DNA from: Methylocapsa sp. D3K7
GTDB lineage: Bacteria > Pseudomonadota > Alphaproteobacteria > Rhizobiales > Beijerinckiaceae
Assembly: GCF_029855125.1 (NCBI RefSeq)
Contig: NZ_CP123229.1
Coordinates: forward strand, 868,001-932,000
Reading direction: 5' to 3'
DNA length: 64,000 nucleotides
This document shows, piece after piece, positions 28,242 through 37,218 of this stretch. Below the pieces are notes generated by a model. The model made no database searches and had not been told where the DNA came from. It was given only the letters and a program-made list of their open reading frames with translations. The translations under genes and the position numbers were made by a program. Numbering within the stretch: position 1 is the first letter of the stretch; each line of letters starts with the position of its first letter.

Positions 28242-28391
28242 TTAGCCGAGGAAAGCCGCCAACAACGCGAGGAGAACCACGACGGCAGCCACGGTCCATT
28301 TTATAGCGCGGATGAACATCTTGTAGGTTTTTTCATGTTCGGCGTAGTCCATCGCGGGATGGTTTGCCGATTGCGCATGATTTTCAGCCAT
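28242..28391 (-). CDS. aa3-type cytochrome c oxidase subunit IV (49 aa)
   Basis: A 49-residue membrane peptide: MAENHAQSANHPAMDYAEH, a short basic linker (MFIRAIKWT) and one C-terminal helix (VAAVVVLLALLAAFLG). The MDYxEHExTY motif before a single helix is the hallmark of the bacterial aa3 oxidase subunit IV family, a small accessory subunit of cytochrome c oxidase. It lies about 100 bases upstream of pntAA on the same strand, an arrangement I know from other Rhizobiales. Oxidase core genes are not in the window. Confidence 0.88.
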   Translation of the reverse strand: MAENHAQSANHPAMDYAEHEKTYKMFIRAIKWTVAAVVVLLALLAAFLG

Positions 28392-28563
28392 AGTGCCTGC
28401 CATTATCGCGGGGTTGTTAACGTTTTAGCTTTCGCAATGATTTTCTTCGTGCGCAAGAGGGAAAAAGACCGGATCTGCCAAATTTTTGTGCGACTAATGA
28501 TTACACATAAGCGTTTCAGGGGTGCCTAAGCATTCCGCATATGCGTTTTATTTGGTCCTGGCG

Positions 28564-29931
28564 CTAGTTTGGTGCCTGCAATCCCGCCTTGGCGAGGGCG
28601 TTAGCCTGCCGCTCGCTCAGGGAGCAGGCCGAAAACGTGCCCATCGTCTCGTGGAACATTTGATAGAAATTCAATCTTGCGTCGAGGTGCAGAAAAGCGC
28701 CGCCGAGGCCAATCGCCGCGCGATCCATGAAAACGAACTCGCGTGGCACTAGAACGGGCCCCCTTTGCTTCAAGGCCTGGTGGACGGCAAAGGCTTCCTT
28801 GCGGCCATAATGCGCGGGCGCGACGCCATCCGCGACACTCCTTACCCGGTCATCGAGCAACGGCCCATAAATGAAGCGAGCCCAGACATTCAGCGTTTCG
28901 GCAAGTTCCCTGGTGAGACCGCGAAAGCCCCAGGTTTCATAGGCATGCACGGTGCGGGCAAAATCATCGTGCAGCAATCCCTCGTAGAGATCGACGACGC
29001 CGCCGACGAATTTCGCAGTGAAAATCCGGATGCAGCCATAGTCCAGGAGGTTGATGCCCGCCGCCTCCCCGTCTTCCTCGCCCCGGAAAACCGTATAATT
29101 GCCAAGATGCGGATCGCCATGGATCACACCATAGCGGCTGAAGGGAATCCACCACGCCTTGAACATCGCCCCCGCGATTCGATTCCGGGCCGCCTCATCT
29201 GCCTGCTTGAAGTCAAGCAATTTACCGCCCTCAAGCCACTCCATCGTCAACAGCCGAGCGGTGGATAGCTCCGCCCGCACGCCTGGAACGCGAACGTCGT
29301 CAACATGGGCGAGAATGTCACGATAGAGCGCGGCATGTTTGGCTTCACGGCAATAATCGAGTTCCTCGCGGACCCGATCGCTGATTTCTTTCGTCATTTC
29401 GCTTGTGTCAATGACCGGATTGAGACGCCGGTGCAGCGCAAACACGATATCGAGCTGACGCAAATCCGCTTCGACGGCAGATGTCATATCTGGATATTGC
29501 AGCTTACACGCGAGCGCCGCGCCGTCCGTGGCGGCCGCACGATGAACCTGACCAAGCGAAGCGGCGGCTGCCGGATGGGTATCGAAGGCGGCAAATCGCG
29601 AACGCCAGCCGGCCCCAAGTTCGGCCTGCATCCGCCGTTTAACAAACGCCGCGCCCATGGGCGGCGCCTGGCTTTGCAGTTTCTGCAATTCCTCCGCATA
29701 TTCCGGCGGCAAAAGGTCGGGGACGCTTGCCATCATCTGGGCGACCTTCATCATGGGCCCCTTGAGGCCGCCAAGCGCGCCCGCCAAGGCTGCCGCCTGG
29801 TTGCCCCAGGCGCCATTCCCGCCAAGCAGACGGGCGCCGGCAATTCTGGCGGCGACCCCGCCGACATTGGCGCCCACCCGGGCATAGCGCGCCGCGCGGG
29901 CTGAAAACCGGTTGCCTTCCTCGTCTTCCAT
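28564..29931 (-). CDS. ABC1/UbiB-family atypical kinase
   Basis: A 455-residue member of the UbiB/COQ8 protein-kinase-like family. Motifs in order: GPMMKVAQMMAS (KxGQ motif with Ala for Gly), AAASLGQVHRA (Ala-rich loop), EELDYCREA, VIHGDPHLGNY (catalytic loop) and LLDYGCIR (DFG-like). Ubiquinone-linked members act as ATPases in a lipid-binding complex. This one has no obvious C-terminal membrane helices and no ubi neighbours, so its role is open. 172 bases separate it from the oxidase subunit IV gene. Confidence 0.88.
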   Translation of the reverse strand: MEDEEGNRFSARAARYARVGANVGGVAARIAGARLLGGNGAWGNQAAALAGALGGLKGPMMKVAQMMASVPDLLPPEYAEELQKLQSQAPPMGAAFVKRRMQAELGAGWRSRFAAFDTHPAAAASLGQVHRAAATDGAALACKLQYPDMTSAVEADLRQLDIVFALHRRLNPVIDTSEMTKEISDRVREELDYCREAKHAALYRDILAHVDDVRVPGVRAELSTARLLTMEWLEGGKLLDFKQADEAARNRIAGAMFKAWWIPFSRYGVIHGDPHLGNYTVFRGEEDGEAAGINLLDYGCIRIFTAKFVGGVVDLYEGLLHDDFARTVHAYETWGFRGLTRELAETLNVWARFIYGPLLDDRVRSVADGVAPAHYGRKEAFAVHQALKQRGPVLVPREFVFMDRAAIGLGGAFLHLDARLNFYQMFHETMGTFSACSLSERQANALAKAGLQAPN

Positions 29932-30140
29932 GCGTCACTCGCAATGTTGGCGGCTCGCACTTGTTCCGGCGAGGGCCATAGGTTCGTCTATGCTGAACGA
30001 GGCCGCGCAGAAAGCAAAATCCATCCGTTCACAGAGACTTGTGGCCACTCACGCTTCAGCGCGGGCCACCACGCGAAGACGCGCTTCGCCGATCGCCACC
30101 CCGGTCTTGCCAAAAGCCTCGGGGTGGGCGACAAGCCCGC

Positions 30141-32039
30141 ATGCTCCACGTCAATGATATTACCCTGCGGCTCGGGCCGCGGCTGCTTTTCGACAAGGCC
30201 ACCGCTGCCCTTCCTGGAAACGCGCGGGTTGGCTTTGTCGGCCGCAATGGGACCGGAAAGACCACTCTTTTCCGGATGATTTGCGGCGAACTCACTCCGG
30301 AATCGGGTTCGCTCTCCTTACCGCGCGCAACCCGCCTTGGCCGTGTCGAGCAAGAAGCGCCAGGCGGCCCGCAAAGCTTGATCGACTTCGTGCTTGCCGC
30401 CGATCTTGAACGTGCGCAGTTGCTGGCTGAGGCCGAGACAGCGACCGATCCAGCCCGCATTGGTGAAATACAAACCCGTCTCGTCGATATTTCAGCCCAT
30501 GTGGCACCTTCGCGTGCGGCGGGCATCCTCGCGGGTCTTGGCTTCGACGAAATGGCACAACAACGCCCACTCGCCGAGTTTTCTGGCGGCTGGCGGATGC
30601 GCGTCGCGCTCGCTGCTGTTTTGTTTTCGCAACCCGATCTGTTGCTGCTCGACGAACCGACCAATTATCTCGATCTTGAAGGCACGCTGTGGCTGATCGA
30701 CTATCTCCGGCGGTACCGGGCAACGATCCTGGTCATCAGTCACGATCGCGATTTGCTCGATGCCGTCTGCGATCATATCCTTCACCTCGATCAAGCCAAG
30801 CTTGCTCTTTGGCGCGGCAATTACTCAAGTTTTGAACGGCAGCGGCGCGAACAGCAAGCGATTCAGCTCAAGCAAAAGAAGAAACAGGACGACCAGCGCA
30901 AACATTTGCAATCGTTTGTCGATCGATTCCGAGCCAAGGCGACGAAGGCGGCGCAAGCTCAATCCCGTCTTAAGATCCTTGCCAAAATGGAGCCCGTGAC
31001 AGCCATCGTCGATGGGCAAGTTCTGCCTTTTCATCTGCCCTCCCCGCACAAGCCGTTGAGCCCGCCTCTTATTGCGATGGATGATGCAAGCGCGGGGTAT
31101 GGCGAGGAGCCGGTCTTGCGGAGGCTCTCGCTCTCTATTTCTGACGATGACCGGATCGGTCTTTTAGGCGCCAATGGCAACGGCAAATCGACCTTCGCGA
31201 AGCTAGTCTCCGGGAGGCTGAAAGCGCAAGGCGGCAGCGTTCGCCATTCATCGAAATTGACGGTCGGCTTCTTTGCCCAGCATCAGATCGACGATCTCGA
31301 TTTGAACGCAACCCCTTATCAATGCGTCGCCTCGCTCATGCGGGAGGCAACTGAAGCAAGGATCAGGACAAAATGCGCCCAACTCGGTTTTCCAAATATC
31401 AAGGCCGATACAAAGGCGGCACAATTGTCAGGCGGCGAAAAGGCTCGTCTTCTGCTGGGGCTCGCAAGCTTCAACGGACCGCACTTGTTGATCCTCGACG
31501 AGCCAACCAATCATCTCGACATCGATAGCCGTGCCGCCTTGATCGAGGCGATCAATGATTATGGCGGCGCGGTCATTCTGGTCTCGCACGACAAATATCT
31601 TCTCGACGCTTGCGCCGACCGTCTCTGGCTCGTGGAGGGTGGTACGGTCACGCCGTTCGACGGCGACAGTGACGACTACACCTCATATGTTCTCGAACGT
31701 GCTGGACGCGGCAACGGCAGGCCAAAAACAAAGGGCAACGGCAACTCGCAGCAAACGATTCCCGACCGCCCCGAGAAGCCGTTCGCCAAAACCAATGCGG
31801 CCCAGTTAAGCAAGCGTATTTCGGCGATCGACGGAAAGATCGGCAAATTTCGTGATCTGATTGCTCGCATCGACGGGACACTTGCCGACCCTGCTGTTTT
31901 TGGCAAAAACCCGGCAAAGGCGGCGCTCTTGTCTAGCCAGCGCGGTGACCTCGCCCGGTTGCTCGCGGCGGCCGAGGAAGAATGGCTCGACCTTGCTGAT
32001 ACTCTGGAGGGGAGCCGGGATTCCACGCCGGCCGATTAA
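30141..32039 (+). CDS. ABC-F family ATPase (Uup/EttA-like)
   Basis: A soluble tandem ATPase of 632 residues without membrane domains. NBD1 has GRNGTGKTT and FSGGWRMRVALA; NBD2 has GANGNGKST and LSGGEKARLLLG. Both have the LLLDEPTNYLD / LILDEPTNHLD Walker B of ABC-F proteins, and between them lies a charged linker (QRREQQAIQLKQKKKQDDQRKHLQ). The C-terminal coiled coil (about 555-625) recalls Uup. ABC-F proteins act on the ribosome; which member this is cannot be fixed. I start at the ATG beginning MLHVNDITL; the open frame to 30039 is not conserved in style. Confidence 0.93.
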   Translation: MLHVNDITLRLGPRLLFDKATAALPGNARVGFVGRNGTGKTTLFRMICGELTPESGSLSLPRATRLGRVEQEAPGGPQSLIDFVLAADLERAQLLAEAETATDPARIGEIQTRLVDISAHVAPSRAAGILAGLGFDEMAQQRPLAEFSGGWRMRVALAAVLFSQPDLLLLDEPTNYLDLEGTLWLIDYLRRYRATILVISHDRDLLDAVCDHILHLDQAKLALWRGNYSSFERQRREQQAIQLKQKKKQDDQRKHLQSFVDRFRAKATKAAQAQSRLKILAKMEPVTAIVDGQVLPFHLPSPHKPLSPPLIAMDDASAGYGEEPVLRRLSLSISDDDRIGLLGANGNGKSTFAKLVSGRLKAQGGSVRHSSKLTVGFFAQHQIDDLDLNATPYQCVASLMREATEARIRTKCAQLGFPNIKADTKAAQLSGGEKARLLLGLASFNGPHLLILDEPTNHLDIDSRAALIEAINDYGGAVILVSHDKYLLDACADRLWLVEGGTVTPFDGDSDDYTSYVLERAGRGNGRPKTKGNGNSQQTIPDRPEKPFAKTNAAQLSKRISAIDGKIGKFRDLIARIDGTLADPAVFGKNPAKAALLSSQRGDLARLLAAAEEEWLDLADTLEGSRDSTPAD

Positions 32040-32052
32040 GCGCGGGCGCACT

Positions 32053-32661
32053 TTAATGGCGTATAAACTCAATCATTTTCCAAAGTCCCAACCCGAACAG
32101 AACCAGCAACGACAACAAAACAAGGAACGCGAGAATTCGGGTTTTTAGAGGAAATGTGACGATGTGGGAGCGAGGGCCTCCAATCCCGGCCACTGGTGCC
32201 GGCGAAGGCGCTTCGCCTAGCCATAAGCAAACCGCCGCGGCAAGTGAGTCCGTATGGCTGATCGAGAGCAAGCAGCCAGGATAAGATGGGCTGCCATCTT
32301 CATCAAAGCTGATTTTTACGTCACGCTCGGCATCTGGTGACGCAACGGCCGCACCCGATTTGACGATGGCACGCTTGACCGCAAGCAACGTTTGGAAGGC
32401 TGCCTTGGCGTCGAGTTGTTTGGTGCAATGAGTGACTTCGGCGGGCGTAAAACGGGTGGCATAGAAATCGTGCTGGACGTAGTCCTCGGCATCCGGCAGG
32501 GCAGCGATATTTAAAATTTCGAGACCGACGCCCTTCGATCCCGGCAATCCGGGGCTTGCGCTTCCAAAAACCCCTTCCTCGGGTGCGGCCGGAGTAATGT
32601 GCACTAGCGCGCTCTTGCCCTCCAAGAGGCTGTTGATCGTGAAGCGGGCCTGGTTTGTCAT
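32053..32661 (-). CDS. Degenerate holo-ACP synthase-like domain with C-terminal membrane anchor
   Basis: A 202-residue protein (ATG at 32661). Residues about 43-146 follow the plan of holo-(acyl-carrier-protein) synthase: GLEILNIAAL (AcpS GxDIVEI), RFTPAEVTHC, LLAVKRAIVKSG (AcpS FAVKEAAAKA) and LLSISHTDSLAAAV. The metal ligands are altered: the Asp is Glu48 and the Glu of KEA is Arg97, so 4'-phosphopantetheinyl transfer is doubtful. A single membrane helix (about 175-195) and a short tail end the protein, an unusual fusion. It converges on the ABC-F gene with 13 bases between. Confidence 0.6.
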   Translation of the reverse strand: MTNQARFTINSLLEGKSALVHITPAAPEEGVFGSASPGLPGSKGVGLEILNIAALPDAEDYVQHDFYATRFTPAEVTHCTKQLDAKAAFQTLLAVKRAIVKSGAAVASPDAERDVKISFDEDGSPSYPGCLLSISHTDSLAAAVCLWLGEAPSPAPVAGIGGPRSHIVTFPLKTRILAFLVLLSLLVLFGLGLWKMIEFIRH

Positions 32662-32928
32662 GGAGGTCACAATCAACTTGTTTCTGGTTCAGTCCTGACG
32701 CAGTCCTCAGAGGACTAGCGCATGGCCCGGCGGAAGGAAAGCCCTAGGCATCCACGAACCTATGATCTGTCTGCCAAAACTTGATTTCTCCAGCTTCGTT
32801 CAGTGCTCCCACAGTATTGTCACGTGGCGACAAAGCGCATTTCTGCACCCGAATTTCGCAAAACGAAAAGTGGAAAGGCGCCTTTGATCACGCCACCTCG
32901 AACAGGGGGCGCGCTGTTTTCCCCGAAG

Positions 32929-35361
32929 CTAAAACGTAACCTTTATACCCCCATAGACCGACAATGGCTGCGCCACCGTGACGGCTCGGGCGTCCCCAAT
33001 CCCCCCATTATCAGGATTGTTGTTGAACAAGGTTTGATTCACATTTCCGGCTGTTGTGTCGACGCCATAAAAGGTCCCGAATGTCGCGTATTTGTGATTC
33101 GTCACATTGTTGATCAAACCGAAAATCTGGATCTGATCTGTCGCCTGATAAGTGGCGCGAAGATTCACAAAGTAATAGGATGGAAGCTGCGGGTTCTGGT
33201 TGGCATCGTCGCCAACGAAATATTGGCGACCGACAATAACCGTTTCGGCGGTCACTTTTAACTGGGGTGTGACAGCGTAGGTGACGCCGAGTTTGGCAAG
33301 GTTGCTTGGAATACCCGGGATACGATCGCCGGGGTGGACGAAAATATTTCCGTTGCCGTCGGCAAAGGGATTGTTGGGCGAGGAGAACGTCGCGGAGAAC
33401 TGGTAGGTCGCATCGACATGGGCGTAGTTGGCGTAAAAGCTCAGCGGGCCGTAGTTATATTGCAGACCGAGTTCGGCGCCTTGCCGTAAGGTCTCGGGAA
33501 CGTTTGTGAAGAACCCTTGTCCAGAAATTGGACTTGCCTCGTTCACAATGTCGTTGGTGCTGGTGATATGGAAAACGCCCGCGTTATAAACCAGCGTGCC
33601 ATAGCCGTTGGGGACAATCATCGTGCCCCGGGCGCCGCCTTCCCATGTGTGAGAGACGACTTGCTGGAGCGGAGGGTCGGAGACCAGCGCTGTCTCGAGG
33701 ACGCACGGCAGCTGGGGATTGGAACATTGGCTTTCGAGTGGGGTTGGCGCTCTATTCGCTTCGGAATACCCGCCATAGAATGTCAATGCGGGTGAGGTTG
33801 TATAGGTGAAGCCGACTACCGGATTGATGCGATTGTAAGAAGCAGTCGAGTTGAGATCCGGAGAGAAGCCGCTTGCGTCCGAAAGAGTATTATTGGCGAC
33901 GTTGAACCGCGCGCCGGATGTCACCGCAAGCTCGTTTGTTACATTGAAGGTGTCGAGTGCGAACACACCGAAATAAGTCGCGGTCGCATGCACCCAGACC
34001 GGCGCGAAGCCGACATTGCCTTGCGTCTGCAGGATCACTCCGGCGCCCGGAAAACCATATAAAAGGTTTTGAAACGCGGGATTGAGCACTCCCAGCTTCG
34101 TTTCCGACGAAAAGCGCGTGTAACTCTGATCCACGCTGCCGCCAACCACAAAATAATTGTCGTGGTCGAGAATCTTGTCTTTGTTCGTCAGCTGTTCTTG
34201 GGTGCCGAATGTTTGCGTATGCGTGGCGGTGAACGCGGTCGTTCCATAGGGGAAACCGTCGCCAAGAAAAGGAATGGGCTGGCCGTGGTTCGAAAACTGG
34301 AAGTCGCTCGGCGCATGAGAGCCAAAATTTCCGTCGTTCGACAGGCACAAATTTCCGTCCGTCCCCCCTTGATCGCCGCAATTTGCGACGTCGGCATCAT
34401 TACCATCAACATGGTACTGGTCGAACTGCCGGAAGTAGAAATTGCTAGCCAGCGACCATGTTGGCGTCACGTCGAACCGGCCCGTGATCTGCGCCAAACC
34501 GGCCTGATTGTTCGTTGTCTGCGGCGTCGTGAAAACGGCATTATACTGCTGGTCGACGAGAACCTCGGGTGTCACGCCCTGAACGCCCAGCCAGCTGCGG
34601 CTGAAGGCTCCGATCGCATGAAATTCAGAGTCCTGGGTTCGGTATCCGACATCGGCGTAGGCGCGTTGCAGATTCTGCGCTCCAAAGGGGCGATAACCGC
34701 CGTCGCGCAGGGCGTCGGTCGCGAAATAGACGCTATAGTCACCAAATTGCTTGCCATATTGAAGGCTACCGTAGACGCGCCCAAAAGAGCCGCCAAGAAG
34801 CTGAGCCTCGCCGCCCTGATAAGTGAAACCATTCTTCATCGTAAAGTTGATGGCGCCACCCAGCGCATTTAGGCCAAAGATCGGATTATTCGTGTAAACG
34901 TCGGCGCGGTCGATCGCGATCGGCGAGATAAGATCGAGGTTGGTGCTGTCGCCGAATGCTTCGTTAATCCGGACACCGTTCTGATAAACCGCGAGCCCTT
35001 GCGCCGTCCCCGATATGCGCGATGTGTCGAAGCCGCGGTAGAAGAGGTCTGGGGACAGGTCGGTGCCGTCAACATTGATCCCGATCGCGGCCGGAACATG
35101 AGCTGTTATCGCGTCCGCAACAGCCGGCGATTTTTTATCTTCAAAGTCCTGTGACGTGACGGTCGATACGAAGGCCGGCACTTTGTTCTGATTGATACTG
35201 CCAGCGCCGGGAACGGGCGTTGGGGATACAACCACATCCACCGCCGGCAGTTCGATCGTCGATTCGGGAGCGGCGGTCTGCGCGAAAGTTAGCTCTATTC
35301 CCGCTGGCCACAGCACGGCGGCAACGCCTAAACTTTTCCAGACGCCAGCCGTTCGCCGCAT
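32929..35361 (-). CDS. TonB-dependent outer-membrane receptor
   Basis: A 810-residue transporter in the outer membrane. A signal peptide (about 1-30) is followed by a plug domain (about 40-160: VPAFVSTVTSQDFEDKKSPAVADAITAHVPAAIG, then GFDTSRISGTAQGLAVYQNGVRINE). The 22-strand barrel closes with ...VYGGIKVTF, the terminal Phe typical of such barrels. The ligand is not evident. I see no cobalamin riboswitch or clear Fur box upstream. Start context TTGGAGCAAC. The neighbouring AT-rich interval must hold the promoter. Confidence 0.93.
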   Translation of the reverse strand: MRRTAGVWKSLGVAAVLWPAGIELTFAQTAAPESTIELPAVDVVVSPTPVPGAGSINQNKVPAFVSTVTSQDFEDKKSPAVADAITAHVPAAIGINVDGTDLSPDLFYRGFDTSRISGTAQGLAVYQNGVRINEAFGDSTNLDLISPIAIDRADVYTNNPIFGLNALGGAINFTMKNGFTYQGGEAQLLGGSFGRVYGSLQYGKQFGDYSVYFATDALRDGGYRPFGAQNLQRAYADVGYRTQDSEFHAIGAFSRSWLGVQGVTPEVLVDQQYNAVFTTPQTTNNQAGLAQITGRFDVTPTWSLASNFYFRQFDQYHVDGNDADVANCGDQGGTDGNLCLSNDGNFGSHAPSDFQFSNHGQPIPFLGDGFPYGTTAFTATHTQTFGTQEQLTNKDKILDHDNYFVVGGSVDQSYTRFSSETKLGVLNPAFQNLLYGFPGAGVILQTQGNVGFAPVWVHATATYFGVFALDTFNVTNELAVTSGARFNVANNTLSDASGFSPDLNSTASYNRINPVVGFTYTTSPALTFYGGYSEANRAPTPLESQCSNPQLPCVLETALVSDPPLQQVVSHTWEGGARGTMIVPNGYGTLVYNAGVFHITSTNDIVNEASPISGQGFFTNVPETLRQGAELGLQYNYGPLSFYANYAHVDATYQFSATFSSPNNPFADGNGNIFVHPGDRIPGIPSNLAKLGVTYAVTPQLKVTAETVIVGRQYFVGDDANQNPQLPSYYFVNLRATYQATDQIQIFGLINNVTNHKYATFGTFYGVDTTAGNVNQTLFNNNPDNGGIGDARAVTVAQPLSVYGGIKVTF

Positions 35362-35829
35362 GATGTTGCTCCAAGATTTACGTTTTTTGGCATATCAAAC
35401 AATACCGAAGACTAAGTTCGCGAAAATCGTGAGGCAATAGAATTTCTGAAACTATGCGCAAACAGTCAGTAACTGTTGCATGGATGCAATTGGAACAGTT
35501 TTGACAGAGTAGGCATAGACGATCGTATAAAATAGAAAAATTCTTAATTTTAACGTATTATTTCGACGTTCTAGATGCTATAATTATGGTTGTCCCTTGC
35601 TTATACTTCCTAAAATGACCAGGAAAAGTTCCCTGGCTTTTTCGGGAATATTTCCCAGCTGGACTTGGAGTGACCGGCGCTGCTCATCTCTCCCGGCTCA
35701 ATCTGCGCTCGAATTTTCTAGGCAGAAGCGTCGCCAAATGTCTGGGAATCGTCCCATATGCGAGAGACTGATCCTTAAAAGTTGCGGCCTTTTTGGATGA
35801 GATCATAGGGCCGATGTAACATCGGGGGC
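35362..35829. other. AT-rich intergenic interval between divergent genes
   Basis: 468 bases clearly poorer in GC than the rest, above all 35500-35600, which has runs such as AAAAATTC and TTAATTTTAAC and a TATAAT at 35579-35584. It separates the divergently read TonB receptor and histidine kinase genes and should hold both promoters. The short frame at 35597-35800 shows no family or codon signal. Confidence 0.5.
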
Positions 35830-37218
35830 ATGATGTCTCTTCGTTTCCGCCTGATCTACCTGATCGCGATCGTGCTGGCCGCGAACCTCGCCTTGGAAGC
35901 TGCTATCGTATCTTTCCACGCCTCTCGATCGGTGCGGACCGAAATGAATTCGGCCCTGCAGGTTGGCCGCCAATTCGTTGAGAGTGCGTTGACTGACCTT
36001 CCGAATTCTAAAGACCGGCGAGGCGATATCGAAACGCTGGTCGCCGCGTTCAAAGGTAACCGTCATCTTCGTGTATCTCAATCCGGGGGGGCCGCCTTCG
36101 TCGCACCCTCCCTCGAAGGGTCGCATTTTGGCCTGGTACCGCGATGGTTTGTGCGCCTACTTGGTATCACACCTCTCACCGCAAGGGTGCCGATTACCAT
36201 CGCCGGACAGAATGATGGGAGCATCCTCATCGAGACCGACCCGAACAACGAGATCCTCGAAGTCTGGAACGACCTCGGCGACGGTTTTGTCGTACTCGCA
36301 CTGTTTTTTGGCCTTAACATTCTGCTCATCTATGTCTACATCGGCCGGGCGTTACGACCTTTGGACCGGCTTGCCGGCGCTCTCCAGCAAATCGGACAAG
36401 GAGACTATAAGTTGCGGATCGGCGGTCATACGGTGCCGGAATTGTCACGGCTTCAGTGGAGTTTCAACCGGATGGCTACCGAACTCGCGGAGCTTGATGG
36501 GGAAAAGCACCGCCTGAATGAGCAGCTGCTGACACTGCAAGAAGAAGACCGCCGAGAGATCGCACGTGACCTGCACGACGAGATCAGCCCATTCCTTTTC
36601 GCCGTCAACGCTGGCCTCACGTCGATCTCGCGGCTTGTTCATCAAGGCCGCAGTGCCGAGATCGCCGGGGAAATCCAGTCGACTTCGGAAGCCGTCTCCC
36701 ATATTCAGCGGCAAATCCGGACAATGCTCAGCCGCTTGCGCCCCGGTGTTCTGGCTGATTTCGGCTTGGCCGCTGCGATTACGAGCACGGTGGATTTCTG
36801 GCGCCGCCGTCTTCCGGAAACCCGCTTCACCATGAGCCTTCCACCAGAGGAGTTAAGCTTCGGCGCTTTGCATGACACCACAATCTACCGCATTATCCAG
36901 GAAAGTTTGAGTAACGCAGTCCGTCATGGCGATCCTAAGGAAATTTCGGTTTCTGTAACTTTGGCGCCAGCTGAGAGTCCGCAGCAAAACCGGATCACCA
37001 TCGAGGTTGCAAATGACGGCCATGGGATGGATGAAAAGGCCAGTTTTGGTTTCGGACTGACCGGTATGCGAGAGCGGATACACGGGCTCGGCGGCAGCCT
37101 CGTTCTCTTTTCCGAACCTGGGCGTGGCCTATTGGTCACGGCAATCCTTCCCGTTCCCGCGACAAGCAACACAGGGTGTAACCAGCTTCATGCCCTCTCT
37201 TTCGCGGGTGAGGTATGA
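35830..37218 (+). CDS. Sensor histidine kinase, NarX/DesK type (HAMP, HisKA_3, HATPase_c)
   Basis: A 462-residue inner-membrane kinase. TM1 (about 8-29), a periplasmic domain of about 120 residues, TM2 (about 152-172), HAMP (about 173-225), then HisKA_3 with REIARDLHDEISP (His249) and HATPase_c ending GFGLTGMRERIHGLGGSL. The signal is unknown. The last codons overlap the start of the response regulator gene (ATGA), so the pair is translationally coupled. It starts at ATGATG (35830 or 35833). Confidence 0.93.
   Translation: MMSLRFRLIYLIAIVLAANLALEAAIVSFHASRSVRTEMNSALQVGRQFVESALTDLPNSKDRRGDIETLVAAFKGNRHLRVSQSGGAAFVAPSLEGSHFGLVPRWFVRLLGITPLTARVPITIAGQNDGSILIETDPNNEILEVWNDLGDGFVVLALFFGLNILLIYVYIGRALRPLDRLAGALQQIGQGDYKLRIGGHTVPELSRLQWSFNRMATELAELDGEKHRLNEQLLTLQEEDRREIARDLHDEISPFLFAVNAGLTSISRLVHQGRSAEIAGEIQSTSEAVSHIQRQIRTMLSRLRPGVLADFGLAAAITSTVDFWRRRLPETRFTMSLPPEELSFGALHDTTIYRIIQESLSNAVRHGDPKEISVSVTLAPAESPQQNRITIEVANDGHGMDEKASFGFGLTGMRERIHGLGGSLVLFSEPGRGLLVTAILPVPATSNTGCNQLHALSFAGEV

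Noticed and set aside
35597..35800. 67-codon plus-strand frame in the AT-rich interval
   Set aside because: Composition unlike protein, no ribosome-binding site, no family resemblance.
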